From contig NZ_JACAOS010000001.1 of the NCBI RefSeq assembly GCF_013386165.1, forward strand, positions 113,476 to 177,475: a stretch of DNA of 64,000 nt, given 5' to 3'. Shown here piece after piece: positions 20,276 to 29,221 of this stretch (positions are counted from its first letter, which is position 1; every line of letters starts with the position of its first letter). The DNA is from Pseudomonas gingeri. Lineage in GTDB: Bacteria; Pseudomonadota; Gammaproteobacteria; Pseudomonadales; Pseudomonadaceae. A model generated the notes under the pieces. It did no database searches, was not told the origin of the DNA, and saw only the letters and a program-made list of their open reading frames with translations. Made by a program: the position numbers and the translations under genes.

Positions 20276-21718
20276 ATGAGCGAGTTGTTGTCCTCAGTCA
20301 GCGAACACCTGTTGGCGCCGGGTGGCGTGACCATTGAAAGTCTGCAAGCGGTGCTGGGCGACCTGGCCGGGCCGGGCATCGACGCCGCCGACCTGTATTT
20401 CCAGGGGCAGATCTCCGAGTCCTGGGCCCTGGAAGACGGCATCGTCAAGGAAGGCAGTTTCAACCTTGACCAGGGTGTCGGCGTACGCGCCCAGTCCGGT
20501 GAAAAAACCGGTTTTGCCTATAGCAACGCGATCACCCTCGAAGCCCTGGGCTCGGCGGCGCGTGCCGCACGCTCGATTTCCCGGGCCGGGCAGCATGGCA
20601 AGGTGCAGGTATTCAGCAGTCCGCAAGTGACGCAGTTGTATGCGCCGGACAACCCGCTGGACGTCATGAGCCGTGCCGAGAAAGTCGAGCTGCTCAAGCG
20701 CGTCGACATCGCCACCCGGGCCCTGGATCCGCGGATCCAGCAGGTCTCGGTGAGCATGGCCGGGGTCTGGGAGCGGATTCTCGTGGCCTCCACCGATGGC
20801 GGCCTGGCGGCGGATGTACGGCCGCTGGTGCGCTTCAATGTCAGCGTGATCGTCGAGCAGAACGGTCGTCGCGAACGCGGCGGCCACGGCGGCGGCGGGC
20901 GTACCGACTATCGTTATTTCCTCACTGAAGACCGGGCCATGGGTTATGCCCGTGAAGCCTTGCGCCAGGCGCTGGTCAACCTCGAAGCGATTCCCGCGCC
21001 AGCCGGCACCTTGCCGGTGGTGCTCGGCTCCGGCTGGTCCGGGGTGCTGCTGCACGAAGCAGTCGGCCACGGCCTGGAAGGCGACTTCAACCGCAAGGGT
21101 AGTTCGGCCTACAGCGGGCGGATGGGCGAGATGGTCGCGTCGAAACTCTGCACCATCGTCGATGACGGCACCCTGGCGGGCCGTCGTGGTTCCCTGAGCG
21201 TCGACGACGAAGGCACGCCGACCGAGTGCACCACGCTGATCGAAAACGGCGTGCTCAAAGGTTATATGCAGGACAAGCTCAATGCCCGGCTGATGGGCGT
21301 GGCGCGCACCGGCAACGGTCGTCGTGAATCCTACGCGCACCTGCCGATGCCGCGCATGACCAACACCTACATGCTCGGCGGCGAAAGCGATCCGGCGGAA
21401 ATCATCGCCTCGGTGAAACGCGGTATCTACTGTGCCAACCTCGGTGGCGGCCAGGTTGATATCACCAGCGGCAAGTTCGTGTTCTCCACCAGCGAAGCCT
21501 ACCTGATCGAAGACGGCAAGATCACCGCACCGGTCAAGGGCGCGACGCTGATCGGCAACGGTCCGGAAGCCATGAGTCGGGTGTCGATGGTCGGTAACGA
21601 CCTGGCGCTGGACAGCGGCGTGGGCACCTGCGGCAAGGATGGGCAATCGGTACCGGTGGGTGTCGGTCAGCCGACCTTGAAGATCGACGCGATCACCGTG
21701 GGTGGCACGGGGTCGTAG
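20276..21718 (+). CDS. tldD: Metalloprotease TldD
   Basis: Catalytic subunit of the TldD/TldE (PmbA) metalloprotease, which trims unfolded peptides such as microcin leader and CcdA. The 480-residue protein has the zinc motif [11 protein letters not shown] (HExxxH type) near residues 260-270 and a C-terminal Cys-containing tail ([15 protein letters not shown]). The ATG at 20276 gives the standard length; longer open frame upstream overlaps the nitrilase gene. Its partner pmbA is encoded 680 bases downstream with yjgA between, on the other strand. Confidence 0.95.
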   Translation: MSELLSSVSEHLLAPGGVTIESLQAVLGDLAGPGIDAADLYFQGQISESWALEDGIVKEGSFNLDQGVGVRAQSGEKTGFAYSNAITLEALGSAARAARSISRAGQHGKVQVFSSPQVTQLYAPDNPLDVMSRAEKVELLKRVDIATRALDPRIQQVSVSMAGVWERILVASTDGGLAADVRPLVRFNVSVIVEQNGRRERGGHGGGGRTDYRYFLTEDRAMGYAREALRQALVNLEAIPAPAGTLPVVLGSGWSGVLLHEAVGHGLEGDFNRKGSSAYSGRMGEMVASKLCTIVDDGTLAGRRGSLSVDDEGTPTECTTLIENGVLKGYMQDKLNARLMGVARTGNGRRESYAHLPMPRMTNTYMLGGESDPAEIIASVKRGIYCANLGGGQVDITSGKFVFSTSEAYLIEDGKITAPVKGATLIGNGPEAMSRVSMVGNDLALDSGVGTCGKDGQSVPVGVGQPTLKIDAITVGGTGS

Positions 21719-21738
21719 GAAGAGGTGGAGCGTCGGAT

Positions 21739-21759
21739 GAGCCCCCAGAGGGGCTCACC
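21739..21759. terminator. Hairpin between convergent tldD and yjgA
   Basis: TGAGCCCC and GGGGCTCA form an 8-base-pair stem around CAGA in the short gap between the two convergent stop codons. There is no U-tract on either side, so it is a weak candidate bidirectional terminator. Confidence 0.4.
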
Positions 21760-21770
21760 CGGGGCGAAGA

Positions 21771-22292
21771 TCAACGCAGACCGCGTTGAGCGTCGTCCAG
21801 CTCACGGATGTACTTGAAGATTTTACGGCTGGAAGCCGGCGCCTTGTTCTGCGCAAGCTCATGTTGAGCCTGGCGGATCAGGGAACGCAGTTGTTGGCGA
21901 TCAGCGTCCGGGTAGTCGGCGACGAATTTTTCCAGTACATCGTCGGCGCCTGCGATCAGGCGATCGCGCCAGCGTTCGAGATTGTGGAAACGTTCGTTGT
22001 ATTGCCGGGTGGAGGCGTCGAGTTGATCGAGCAGAACCAGAATGGCGTCAGTGTCCTGATCGCGCATCAGCCTGCCGATGAACTGGATATGCCGTTTACG
22101 CGCGATATTCGCGGTGTGCTTCGGCGCTTCGGCCAGGGCACGGCGCAAGCCGTCGGTCAGTGGCAGTTTTGCCACCAAGTCGGGCTTGAGTGTTGTCAGT
22201 CGCTCGCCGAGATCAACCAGAGCATGCAGCTCGCGTTTGACCTGGGTTTTGCTTTTCTCCCCATCGAGGGAGTCGTCGTAAGAATCAACCAT
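21771..22292 (-). CDS. yjgA: Ribosome-associated protein YjgA (DarP)
   Basis: Small all-helical protein (173 residues) that associates with late 50S ribosomal assembly intermediates. Family lines [18 protein letters not shown] near the N-terminus, [13 protein letters not shown] in the middle and [12 protein letters not shown] at the end are all present. The ATG at 22292 ([14 protein letters not shown]) was chosen; an in-frame TTG five codons earlier has no better ribosome site. It is divergent from pmbA and nested between the two protease subunit genes, an arrangement conserved in gammaproteobacteria. Confidence 0.93.
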   Translation of the reverse strand: MVDSYDDSLDGEKSKTQVKRELHALVDLGERLTTLKPDLVAKLPLTDGLRRALAEAPKHTANIARKRHIQFIGRLMRDQDTDAILVLLDQLDASTRQYNERFHNLERWRDRLIAGADDVLEKFVADYPDADRQQLRSLIRQAQHELAQNKAPASSRKIFKYIRELDDAQRGLR

Positions 22293-22400
22293 GGTGGCAG
22301 TCCGCAAAGAAACGCCGCCATGATAACCAGTCGGGGGCCGCTTGTCCGGCCCGGTCGCTCGAAGACCTTGACCGAAAGCAGAATTTGATTGGAGAAAGCC

Positions 22401-23747
22401 ATGAGTTCAGCACAAAGCGTCGGCCCGCAGGCGTTGCCGGTCCTGCAGGAGCAGGTCGAGCAGATTCTCGCCGAAGCCAAACGCCAGGGCGCCAGTGCCT
22501 GTGAAGTGGCGGTATCCCTGGAGCAGGGGCTGTCGACTTCGGTACGCCAGCGGGAAGTGGAAACCGTCGAGTTCAACCGTGACCAGGGCTTCGGCATCAC
22601 CTTGTATGTAGGGCAGCGCAAAGGCTCGGCCAGCACTTCGGCCAGTGGTCCCGACGCCATCCGTGAAACCGTGGCGGCGGCCCTGGCCATCGCCAAGCAC
22701 ACCTCGGAAGACGAGCACTCAGGCCTGGCCGACGCCGCCCTGATGGCCAAGGAGCTCAAGGATTTCGACCTGTTCCATGCCTGGGACATTACGCCTGAAC
22801 AGGCCATCGAGCGTGCGCTGATCTGCGAGGCGGCGGCTTTTGATGCCGACAGCCGGATCAAGAATGCCGACGGCACCACCCTGAGCACTTCCCAGGGATG
22901 TCGGATCTACGGCAACAGCCACGGCTTTATCGGCGGTTCGGCGTCGACCCGACATAGCCTCAGTTGTGTGATGATCGCCGAAGGCGACGGTCAGATGCAG
23001 CGTGATTACTGGTATGACGTCAACCGCCAGGGCGAATTGCTCGCGGATGCCGCGAGTATTGGCCGCAAGGCCGCGCAACGGGCGGCCAGCCGTCTGGGCG
23101 CGCGTCCGGTGCCGACCTGCGAAGTGCCGGTGCTGTTCTCGGCGGAGTTGGCCGGTGGTCTGTTCGGCAGCTTCCTTTCAGCGATTTCCGGCGGCAACCT
23201 GTACCGCAAGTCGTCGTTCCTCGAAGGGGCGATGGGCGAGCGGCTGTTCCCCGAGTGGTTGACCCTCGACGAGCGTCCGCACCTGATGCAGGCCATGGGC
23301 AGTTCGGCCTTTGATGGCGATGGCCTGGCGACCTATGCCAAGCCGTTCGTCGAAAATGGCACCCTGGTCTCCTACATCCTGGGGACCTATTCGGGTCGCA
23401 AGCTGGGTCTGCCGAGCACGGCCAACGCCGGTGGCGTGCACAACCTGTTCGTTACCCATGGCGTGGAAGACCAGGACGCACTGATCCGACGCATGGGCCG
23501 CGGCTTGTTGGTGACCGAGTTGATGGGCCATGGCTTGAACATGGTCACCGGGGATTATTCCCGGGGCGCGGCGGGTTTCTGGGTGGAAAACGGTGAGATC
23601 CAGTTCCCGGTGCAGGAAGTGACCATTGCCGGCAACATGCGTGACATGTTCAAGCAGATCGTCGCCGTTGGCAGCGATCTTGAACTGCGTAGCAATATCC
23701 GTACGGGTTCGGTGCTGATCGAGCGGATGACGGTCGCCGGTAGCTGA
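22401..23747 (+). CDS. pmbA: Metalloprotease subunit PmbA (TldE)
   Basis: Non-catalytic partner of TldD, 448 residues. It shares the fold but lacks the HExxxH zinc motif, having [19 protein letters not shown] instead of a two-His site, as expected for TldE. Family lines [16 protein letters not shown] and the C-terminal [14 protein letters not shown] are present. The ATG at 22401 follows GGAG; a TTG four codons upstream is less likely. A clear Rho-independent terminator follows 20 bases after the stop. Confidence 0.95.
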   Translation: MSSAQSVGPQALPVLQEQVEQILAEAKRQGASACEVAVSLEQGLSTSVRQREVETVEFNRDQGFGITLYVGQRKGSASTSASGPDAIRETVAAALAIAKHTSEDEHSGLADAALMAKELKDFDLFHAWDITPEQAIERALICEAAAFDADSRIKNADGTTLSTSQGCRIYGNSHGFIGGSASTRHSLSCVMIAEGDGQMQRDYWYDVNRQGELLADAASIGRKAAQRAASRLGARPVPTCEVPVLFSAELAGGLFGSFLSAISGGNLYRKSSFLEGAMGERLFPEWLTLDERPHLMQAMGSSAFDGDGLATYAKPFVENGTLVSYILGTYSGRKLGLPSTANAGGVHNLFVTHGVEDQDALIRRMGRGLLVTELMGHGLNMVTGDYSRGAAGFWVENGEIQFPVQEVTIAGNMRDMFKQIVAVGSDLELRSNIRTGSVLIERMTVAGS

Positions 23748-23766
23748 TCCAGCGTATCGGTTACCC

Positions 23767-23804
23767 AAAAAGCGTGTCATCCAATGGGGTGACACGCTTT
23801 TTTT
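23767..23804 (+). terminator. Rho-independent terminator of pmbA
   Basis: AAAAAGCGTGTCA and TGACACGCTTTTTTT form a 13-base-pair stem around about ten bases and end in a run of T. It closes the pmbA transcript and insulates the Fur-controlled operon that starts about 75 bases on. Confidence 0.92.
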
Positions 23805-23841
23805 ATGGCTGACGCAAAGCTTGTCTTGATTCTCAATATCA

Positions 23842-23863
23842 TATAATAATAAATCTCATTATC
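23842..23863 (+). promoter_or_regulatory. Fur box overlapping a -10 hexamer, upstream of fagA
   Basis: The 19 bases at 23845-23863 (AATAATAAATCTCATTATC) match the Fur consensus GATAATGATAATCATTATC at 14 of 19 positions by direct count. A perfect -10 hexamer TATAAT occupies 23842-23847 and overlaps the box, with TTGTCT at 23821-23826 as a weak -35. Iron-loaded Fur bound here would block RNA polymerase. This agrees with the known iron repression of fagA-fumC-orfX-sodA in P. aeruginosa. Confidence 0.85.
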
Positions 23864-23878
23864 GAATGAGCCTGGGTC

Positions 23879-24274
23879 ATGAGTCCTGCCTTGCATGAGC
23901 AACCCTACCTGGAAAGCTGGCGCTGGATGAGCCGCCAGATCCGTTGTGGCCTGGCGCCGGATGAGCCCCGGCTGATCGAACATTACTTTGCCGAAGGCCG
24001 TTACCTGGCCTGTTGCACGTCCATGCCGGCCTGGACCATCGCTGAAACCTCCTTCCGTTTGCTGCTCGATACCGCCACCGATATTGCCTTGCCCTGGCAT
24101 TGGCGCGGGCTCTGCCTGGACCAGGCCTGGCGGCCGTTGCGTGACCTCGAGCGACAGGCCTTGTGCGGCTGCCGCCAGCGGCGCTGGCAAAATTTTGCCT
24201 GGCAACTGGCGACCTGTTCGCTGCTGCCTTCCATTCCCCTCAACGAATTGGTGCAAGGATTTCCCGATGAGTAA
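23879..24274 (+). CDS. fagA: Fur-associated protein FagA
   Basis: First gene of the iron-starvation operon fagA-fumC-orfX-sodA. The 131-residue product is rich in Trp, Cys and Leu (for example SWRWMSRQIRCGL near the N-terminus and ALCGCRQRRWQNFAW toward the end) and has no recognised enzymatic domain or signal peptide. Its biochemical role is unknown. It starts 16 bases after the Fur box and overlaps fumC by 8 bases, so translation is probably coupled. The identification rests on operon position and Fur box as well as its sequence. Confidence 0.85.
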   Translation: MSPALHEQPYLESWRWMSRQIRCGLAPDEPRLIEHYFAEGRYLACCTSMPAWTIAETSFRLLLDTATDIALPWHWRGLCLDQAWRPLRDLERQALCGCRQRRWQNFAWQLATCSLLPSIPLNELVQGFPDE

Positions 24275-25643
24275 TACCCGTATCGAACGCGACAGCATGG
24301 GCGAACTGCAGGTCCCGATGGAGGCCTTGTATGGCGCGCAAACCCAGCGGGCGGTGGATAACTTCCCCATCAGTCAGCAGCGCATGCCTCGCCAGTTCAT
24401 CCGCGCCTTGATCCTTGCCAAGGCCGCCGCGGCCCAGATCAACGTCGAGTTGCAGCAATTGGGTGCGGCCCAGGGCAAAGCCATTGTGGATGCCTGCCAG
24501 GGTTTGCTGGAAGGCGATTTCATGCTGCATTTTCCGGTGGATATCTTCCAGACCGGTTCCGGCACCAGTTCCAACATGAACGCCAACGAGGTGATCGCGA
24601 CCCTCGCCAGCCGCCTGCTGGGCGAGCCGGTCAACCCGAATGACCACGTCAATTGCGGGCAGAGCAGCAACGACATCATTCCTACCACCATCCATGTCAG
24701 TGCCGCCCTGGCGTTGCATGAGCATCTGTTGCCGGCGCTGCGGCATCTGATCCAGGTTACCGAGGCCAAGGCCGAACAGGTGCATCCGTTTATCAAGACC
24801 GGCCGCACCCATCTGATGGACGCCATGCCGGTGCGCATGAGCCAGGTGCTCAACGGCTGGGCGCAGCAACTCAAGGCCAATGTCGAGCACCTGCAAGGGC
24901 TGCTGCCGAGCCTGCAGTCCCTGGCCCAGGGCGGTACCGCGGTGGGCACCGGGATCAATGCGCATCCGCAGTTCGCGGCCGGTTTCAGTCGGCAGTTGAG
25001 TGTTCTGACCGGGGTGCCGTTCACGCCGGGCAAAGACCTTTTTGCCCTGATCGGCTCCCAGGACACGGCGGTTTCGGTTTCCGGCCAGCTCAAGGCCACG
25101 GCAGTGTCACTGATGAAAATCGCCAACGACCTGCGCTGGATGAACTCCGGCCCCCTGGCCGGCCTGGGCGAGATCGAGCTGGAAGCCTTGCAACCGGGTT
25201 CGTCGATCATGCCGGGCAAGGTCAACCCGGTGATTCCGGAAGCCACCGCGATGGTCGCCGCCCAAGTGATCGGCAACGACAGCGCGATCACCGTCGCCGG
25301 CCAGTCGGGTAATTTCGAGCTCAATGTGATGTTGCCACTGATCGCCCAGAACCTGCTGAGCAGCATCGAGTTGCTGGCCAACGCCAGCCGCCTGCTGGCG
25401 GACAAGGCCATTGCCAGCTTCAAGGTCAACGAAGCCAAGCTCAAGGAAGCGTTGTCGCGCAACCCGATCCTGGTGACGGCGCTCAACCCGATCATCGGTT
25501 ACCAGAAGGCTGCGGAAATCGCCAAGAAGGCTTACCAGCAAGGGCGCCCGATCATCGATGTCGCTCTTGAACATACCGAACTGTCGCGCAGCCAACTGGA
25601 AACCTTGCTGGATCCGGAAAAGCTCACGGCCGGCGGACTCTAA
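24267..25643 (+). CDS. fumC: Class II (iron-independent) fumarate hydratase
   Basis: TCA-cycle enzyme interconverting fumarate and malate without an iron-sulfur cluster, made when iron is scarce to replace class I fumarase. The 458-residue protein has the superfamily signature GSSIMPGKVNPV near residues 313-324, TGSGTSSNMNANEV near 98-111 and the catalytic GRTHLMDAMPVRM region near 185-197. The ATG at 24267 overlaps the end of fagA; a longer reading would read through fagA in another frame. orfX follows after 26 bases. Confidence 0.96.
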   Translation: MSNTRIERDSMGELQVPMEALYGAQTQRAVDNFPISQQRMPRQFIRALILAKAAAAQINVELQQLGAAQGKAIVDACQGLLEGDFMLHFPVDIFQTGSGTSSNMNANEVIATLASRLLGEPVNPNDHVNCGQSSNDIIPTTIHVSAALALHEHLLPALRHLIQVTEAKAEQVHPFIKTGRTHLMDAMPVRMSQVLNGWAQQLKANVEHLQGLLPSLQSLAQGGTAVGTGINAHPQFAAGFSRQLSVLTGVPFTPGKDLFALIGSQDTAVSVSGQLKATAVSLMKIANDLRWMNSGPLAGLGEIELEALQPGSSIMPGKVNPVIPEATAMVAAQVIGNDSAITVAGQSGNFELNVMLPLIAQNLLSSIELLANASRLLADKAIASFKVNEAKLKEALSRNPILVTALNPIIGYQKAAEIAKKAYQQGRPIIDVALEHTELSRSQLETLLDPEKLTAGGL

Positions 25644-25669
25644 CCCACTGCATTGCCTGGAGGTTCGTC

Positions 25670-26128
25670 ATGGAACATTGGAAACGCACGATCGAAAGGG
25701 CCAACCGCTATTTTGACCTCGGTGAGCTGGTCGATGCCCGTGAGTATTACCTGCAAGCGCTGGCACTGGCGCAGGTGCTGTTCGAGCGCTGGCCGGACCC
25801 GGAGCAAGCGGTGGCGGCCTGTGTGATTTCCCATCACAACCTGGCGGACCTGCACCTGCGGCTCAATCAGCCGGAAGAGAGCGTCGAGTACCTGTGCGCG
25901 ATTCACCAGCACTTGTTGCAGACCCTGCAGGACCCGCGTCTCTCGCCGGCCTTGCGCGAAGCCGCGTTGCACCAGAGCAGCAAGACCTACGTCGAGTTGC
26001 TCGCCTTTATCAGCGAGTACGGCGAATACCCACGTACCAGTCGCCTGCTGTACAGCCAGGCGACCTCTTCAGGATCGCGTGCGTCAGGTGCCTCGGCGTC
26101 GCCGCGCGCCCAATACGGAGCTCATTGA
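25670..26128 (+). CDS. OrfX of the fagA-fumC-sodA operon, TPR-like helical protein
   Basis: A 152-residue protein without signal peptide. The pattern [25 protein letters not shown] near residues 9-33 and [21 protein letters not shown] near 64-84 looks like two tetratricopeptide-type helix pairs. No function is known for this family member. It lies 26 bases after fumC (GGAGG before the ATG) and 1 base before the sodA start, so it is co-transcribed with them under Fur control. Confidence 0.82.
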   Translation: MEHWKRTIERANRYFDLGELVDAREYYLQALALAQVLFERWPDPEQAVAACVISHHNLADLHLRLNQPEESVEYLCAIHQHLLQTLQDPRLSPALREAALHQSSKTYVELLAFISEYGEYPRTSRLLYSQATSSGSRASGASASPRAQYGAH

Positions 26129-26129
26129 A

Positions 26130-26741
26130 ATGACCTTTAGCTTGCCTGCGTTGCCCTATGACTACGATGCCCTGGAACCGCATATCGATGCGAAAACCAT
26201 GGAAATCCACTACAGCAAACACCACCAGACCTACATCACCAACCTGAACGTGGCGGTCGAAGGTTCGGAGTGGGCTGACTGGTCGGTGGAGAAACTGGTG
26301 GCTGCGGTCCAGCAACTGCCGGAAAAACTGCGCCCGGCGGTGATCAACCACGGCGGCGGCCATGCCAACCATTCATTGTTCTGGGCGGTGATGAGCCCGC
26401 TGGGCGGTGGTGCCCCGGAGGCGGCGCTGGGCCAGGCGATCGATGCGCAACTGGGCGGTTTCGATGCGTTCAAAGAGGCCTTTACCAAGGCCGCATTGAC
26501 CCGTTTCGGCAGTGGCTGGGCCTGGCTGAGCGTGACCCCGCAGAAAACCCTGGTGGTGGAAAGCAGCGGTAACCAGGACAGCCCGCTGATGAGCGGCAAT
26601 ACCCCGATCCTCGGCCTGGATGTCTGGGAGCACGCTTATTACCTGCTGTACCAGAACCGTCGCCCGGAATACATCAATGCCTTCTACAACGTGATCAACT
26701 GGCCTGAAGTCGAGCGCCGGTATCTCGCTGCCTTGGCGTAA
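26130..26741 (+). CDS. sodA: Superoxide dismutase, Mn type
   Basis: Cytoplasmic superoxide dismutase of 203 residues. The metal ligands are visible as His27 in HYSKHHQTY, the His in NHSLFW near residue 81, and the Asp and His of [10 protein letters not shown] near residues 164-173. The operon position and the segment [13 protein letters not shown] favour the Mn-dependent enzyme rather than the constitutive Fe-SOD. Under iron starvation Fur release would raise this enzyme. The start is two bases after the orfX stop. Confidence 0.93.
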   Translation: MTFSLPALPYDYDALEPHIDAKTMEIHYSKHHQTYITNLNVAVEGSEWADWSVEKLVAAVQQLPEKLRPAVINHGGGHANHSLFWAVMSPLGGGAPEAALGQAIDAQLGGFDAFKEAFTKAALTRFGSGWAWLSVTPQKTLVVESSGNQDSPLMSGNTPILGLDVWEHAYYLLYQNRRPEYINAFYNVINWPEVERRYLAALA

Positions 26742-26771
26742 GTCGTACCTTCAGAACAAGAATCAACGCCG

Positions 26772-26903
26772 ATGATGGGGATTGAAATCGTGGCAATGAG
26801 CAGAGGGCGATTATTTCGCCAGGGGGTCGGTTGGCTGTTGTTGCTGGCAGGGATGGTGTTGCTCGTTGCCCGGCTGTTGGGCTGGTTGGCGGGAGGCATA
26901 TAG
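26772..26903 (+). CDS. Possible 43-residue single-pass membrane peptide
   Basis: An ATG-to-TAG frame starting 30 bases after sodA encodes a basic N-terminus (SRGRLFRQG) followed by one strong hydrophobic helix (VGWLLLLAGMVLLVARLL) and GWLAGGI. This is the shape of small bacterial membrane proteins. Alternative start is the ATG at 26796, before SRGRLF. No good ribosome site is seen for either, so it may be translated by coupling to sodA or not at all. Confidence 0.35.
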   Translation: MMGIEIVAMSRGRLFRQGVGWLLLLAGMVLLVARLLGWLAGGI

Positions 26904-26922
26904 AAGGGGGACGGGATTTCAG

Positions 26923-27035
26923 CGTTATCGTTAACGTCCATCGCCGGCCAGCCGGCTCCCACACGGTTCTTTTGTCGTGCACAGGTTCCCTGTACGACGC
27001 GATTTCCTGTAGGAGCAGGCTTGCCGGCGATGGCG
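26923..27035. repeat. REP elements downstream of sodA
   Basis: One copy with CCATCGCCGGCCAGCCGGCT followed by CCCACAC, and a second in the other orientation, GTAGGAGCAGGCTTGCCGGC then GATGGCG. They are arranged as an inverted pair about 45 bases apart. Confidence 0.8.
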
Positions 27036-27074
27036 TCTGGATAGGCGCCGCAGGACCTGGATGTCCTGCCGGCT

Positions 27075-27347
27075 CTATTCGCCTTCGTCGAAATAGTTGT
27101 TGATCAGCTTGACCAGCGCGGCCATGGCGTCGTCTTCCTGCTCGCCTTCGGTCTTCAGATGAATCTTGGTGCCCTTGCCGGCAGCCAGCATCATCATGGC
27201 CATGATGCTCTTGCCGTCGACCATGCTTTCCGGTGTGCGCCCGGCGCGGATCTGGCAGGGGAACTGGCCGGCAACACCGACGAATTTAGCCGAAGCACGG
27301 GCGTGCAGGCCCAGTTTGTTGATGATTTCAATTTCCAGAGCGGGCAT
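27075..27347 (-). CDS. ptsO: Nitrogen-PTS phosphocarrier NPr
   Basis: HPr-like phosphocarrier of the nitrogen PTS, 90 residues. His15 in KLGLHARAS is the phosphorylation site; the second helix carries SIMAMMMLAAGKGT, where the regulatory Ser region of HPr lies. It passes phosphate from PtsP to PtsN. It is the last gene of rpoN-hpf-ptsN-rapZ-ptsO and starts 16 bases after rapZ. Confidence 0.95.
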   Translation of the reverse strand: MPALEIEIINKLGLHARASAKFVGVAGQFPCQIRAGRTPESMVDGKSIMAMMMLAAGKGTKIHLKTEGEQEDDAMAALVKLINNYFDEGE

Positions 27348-27363
27348 CGCGGTGGTGGTCCTT

Positions 27364-28221
27364 TCAGCTAAGGTCGCGGTGGCGGACCTGGACGTTCTTC
27401 AGGGATTGTTGCAGGGCTTTGCCCAAGCGTTCGGTCAGGTAGACGGAGCGGTGATGCCCCCCCGTACAGCCGATGGCAATAGTGACATAAGCCCGGTTGC
27501 TGGCGGCAAAACGCGGCAACCATTTGAGCAAATAACTGGAAATATCCTGGTACATCTCCTCGACGTCCGGCTGTGCGGCCAGGTATTCGGCCACCGGCTG
27601 GTCGAGCCCGGACTGCTCGCGCAGTTCCGGCTTCCAGTAAGGGTTGGGCAGGCAACGTACGTCGAACACCAGGTCGGCATCCACCGGCATCCCACGCTTG
27701 AAGCCGAACGACTCGATGAGGAAGGCGGTACCCGGTTCCGGCTGGTTCAGCAGGCGCAGCTTGAGGGTGTCGCGCAACTGATAGAGGTTCAGGTGGGTGG
27801 TATTGACCTTGAGGTCGGCGAGGTCCGAGATCGGCCCCAGCAGGTTGCTTTCGTCGCGGATGGCCTCGGCCAGGGAACGATTGGCATTGCTCAGCGGATG
27901 GCGTCGACGGGTTTCGGAAAAGCGCTTGAGCAGGGTTTCCTCGTCGGCGTCCAGGTACAGGACATCGCAGTGGATATGCCGGCTGCGCACTTCATCGAGC
28001 AGTTCCGGGAAGCGCGACAGGTGGCTGGGCAGGTTGCGCGCGTCGATGGACACGGCGACCAGCGGCTGCGCCAGCTCGGTATGGATCAGGGCGCGTTCGG
28101 CCAGCTCCGGCAGCAGACCGGCCGGCAGGTTGTCGATGCAGTAGTAGCCGTTGTCCTCGAGGACATCGAGGGCGGTACTTTTACCTGAGCCGGAACGGCC
28201 GCTGACGATGATCAAGCGCAT
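27364..28221 (-). CDS. rapZ: RNase adapter / nucleotide-binding protein RapZ
   Basis: Protein of 285 residues with an N-terminal Walker A loop [11 protein letters not shown] at residues 7-17 and a C-terminal domain with [12 protein letters not shown] that in E. coli senses glucosamine-6-phosphate and directs RNase E to sRNA GlmZ. Whether GlmZ exists in this genus is unclear, so the target here is uncertain. It starts 2 bases after ptsN, in the conserved rpoN group. Confidence 0.95.
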   Translation of the reverse strand: MRLIIVSGRSGSGKSTALDVLEDNGYYCIDNLPAGLLPELAERALIHTELAQPLVAVSIDARNLPSHLSRFPELLDEVRSRHIHCDVLYLDADEETLLKRFSETRRRHPLSNANRSLAEAIRDESNLLGPISDLADLKVNTTHLNLYQLRDTLKLRLLNQPEPGTAFLIESFGFKRGMPVDADLVFDVRCLPNPYWKPELREQSGLDQPVAEYLAAQPDVEEMYQDISSYLLKWLPRFAASNRAYVTIAIGCTGGHHRSVYLTERLGKALQQSLKNVQVRHRDLS

Positions 28222-28223
28222 GG

Positions 28224-28688
28224 TCAGTGACCGCTCTGCTCGTCCAGGACCACCTGATACAGGGCCTGGTTGGAAGTGGCTCCGCGCAGCTTGTCACGCA
28301 CGTCCTTGCGGTCGAGCATGCTGGCAATCTGTCGAAGCAGTTCCAGGTGGGCATCGGTGGCAGCCTCCGGGACCAGCAGGACGAACAGCAGGTCAACCGG
28401 CGCGCCGTCGATGGCGTCGAAATCGATGGGGGCGTCGAGGTGCATCAGGGCGCTGATGGGCGCCACGCAACCCTTCAGGCGGCAGTGGGGGATAGCGATG
28501 CCATTGCCGAAACCGGTCGAGCCGAGTTTTTCCCGCGCGATCAGGCTGTCGAAGACATCCTGCATGGCCAGGTAAGGGACTTCGTGGCTGATCAGGTTGG
28601 CAATTTGCTCGAGGGCTTTCTTTTTACTGCCGCCCGGCACGTTCACCAGGGAACGGCCGGGGGTCAGGATACTTTCAAGTCGGATCAT
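28224..28688 (-). CDS. ptsN: Nitrogen regulatory PTS IIA protein PtsN
   Basis: EIIA-Ntr, 154 residues, terminal phosphate acceptor of the nitrogen PTS and regulator of potassium transport and carbon/nitrogen balance. The active His lies in [13 protein letters not shown] near residue 69. The N-terminal [19 protein letters not shown] is standard. It lies 9 bases after hpf and 2 before rapZ. Confidence 0.95.
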   Translation of the reverse strand: MIRLESILTPGRSLVNVPGGSKKKALEQIANLISHEVPYLAMQDVFDSLIAREKLGSTGFGNGIAIPHCRLKGCVAPISALMHLDAPIDFDAIDGAPVDLLFVLLVPEAATDAHLELLRQIASMLDRKDVRDKLRGATSNQALYQVVLDEQSGH

Positions 28689-28697
28689 GGATGGGTG

Positions 28698-29003
28698 TCA
28701 GCGACCTGTACCTTGGAGCAGGTGCAGGTTCTTTTCCTTATGCTTTTTCAGTTGTCGGTCCAGCTTGTCGGTGAGCAGGTCGATCGCTGCATACATGTCG
28801 TCATGCTCGGCGTTGGCGACCACTTCACCGCCGTGGATATGCAAGGTGGCTTCGATTTTCTGCTTCAGTTTTTCGACAGCCATGGTCACCTGTACGTTGG
28901 TGATCTTGTCGAAATGACGCTCCAGTCGGTCGAGCTTCTCGCCGATGTAAGCACGCAGGGGTTCGGTCACTTCCAGTTGGTGTCCACTGATATTGACTTG
29001 CAT
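28698..29003 (-). CDS. hpf: Short ribosome hibernation-promoting factor
   Basis: Protein of 101 residues of the short HPF/YfiA type, which binds the 30S A/P sites and with RMF produces hibernating 100S ribosomes. It starts MQVNISGHQLEVTEPLRAY and carries the conserved basic stretch DKLDRQLKKHKEK at the end. There is no long C-terminal dimerisation domain. The ATG at 29003 follows GGAGAA at good spacing, ruling out a longer form. It lies 218 bases after rpoN. Confidence 0.94.
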   Translation of the reverse strand: MQVNISGHQLEVTEPLRAYIGEKLDRLERHFDKITNVQVTMAVEKLKQKIEATLHIHGGEVVANAEHDDMYAAIDLLTDKLDRQLKKHKEKNLHLLQGTGR

Positions 29004-29221
29004 ACAGCTTCTCCTTCGTTGCCAGTGCATAGAGCGGCAGGCTTATGCCTACCACAGTGCTGCATCCTAAAACGGCCTGCGCGACGATCATGCTGCGTTA
29101 AAAACAGGCTCGGAATGCTCATTGACAACAGTCAACTCCGCTTCCTCGCCTGTTTTTGCCTTGCCTGATCGCCGCTCGGCGAGTTTTAGAAAGCAGCCCA
29201 GACGCTGTAACGGGGCCCTGT

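Larger units (their letters stand above)
26742..27074. other. Gap between sodA and ptsO with REP copies and one possible small ORF
   Basis: About 330 bases separate the two convergent genes. They contain a possible 43-codon membrane-peptide frame (26772-26903) and at least two REP cores (26938-26962 and 27007-27035). No intrinsic terminator with U-tract was seen. Confidence 0.6.
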
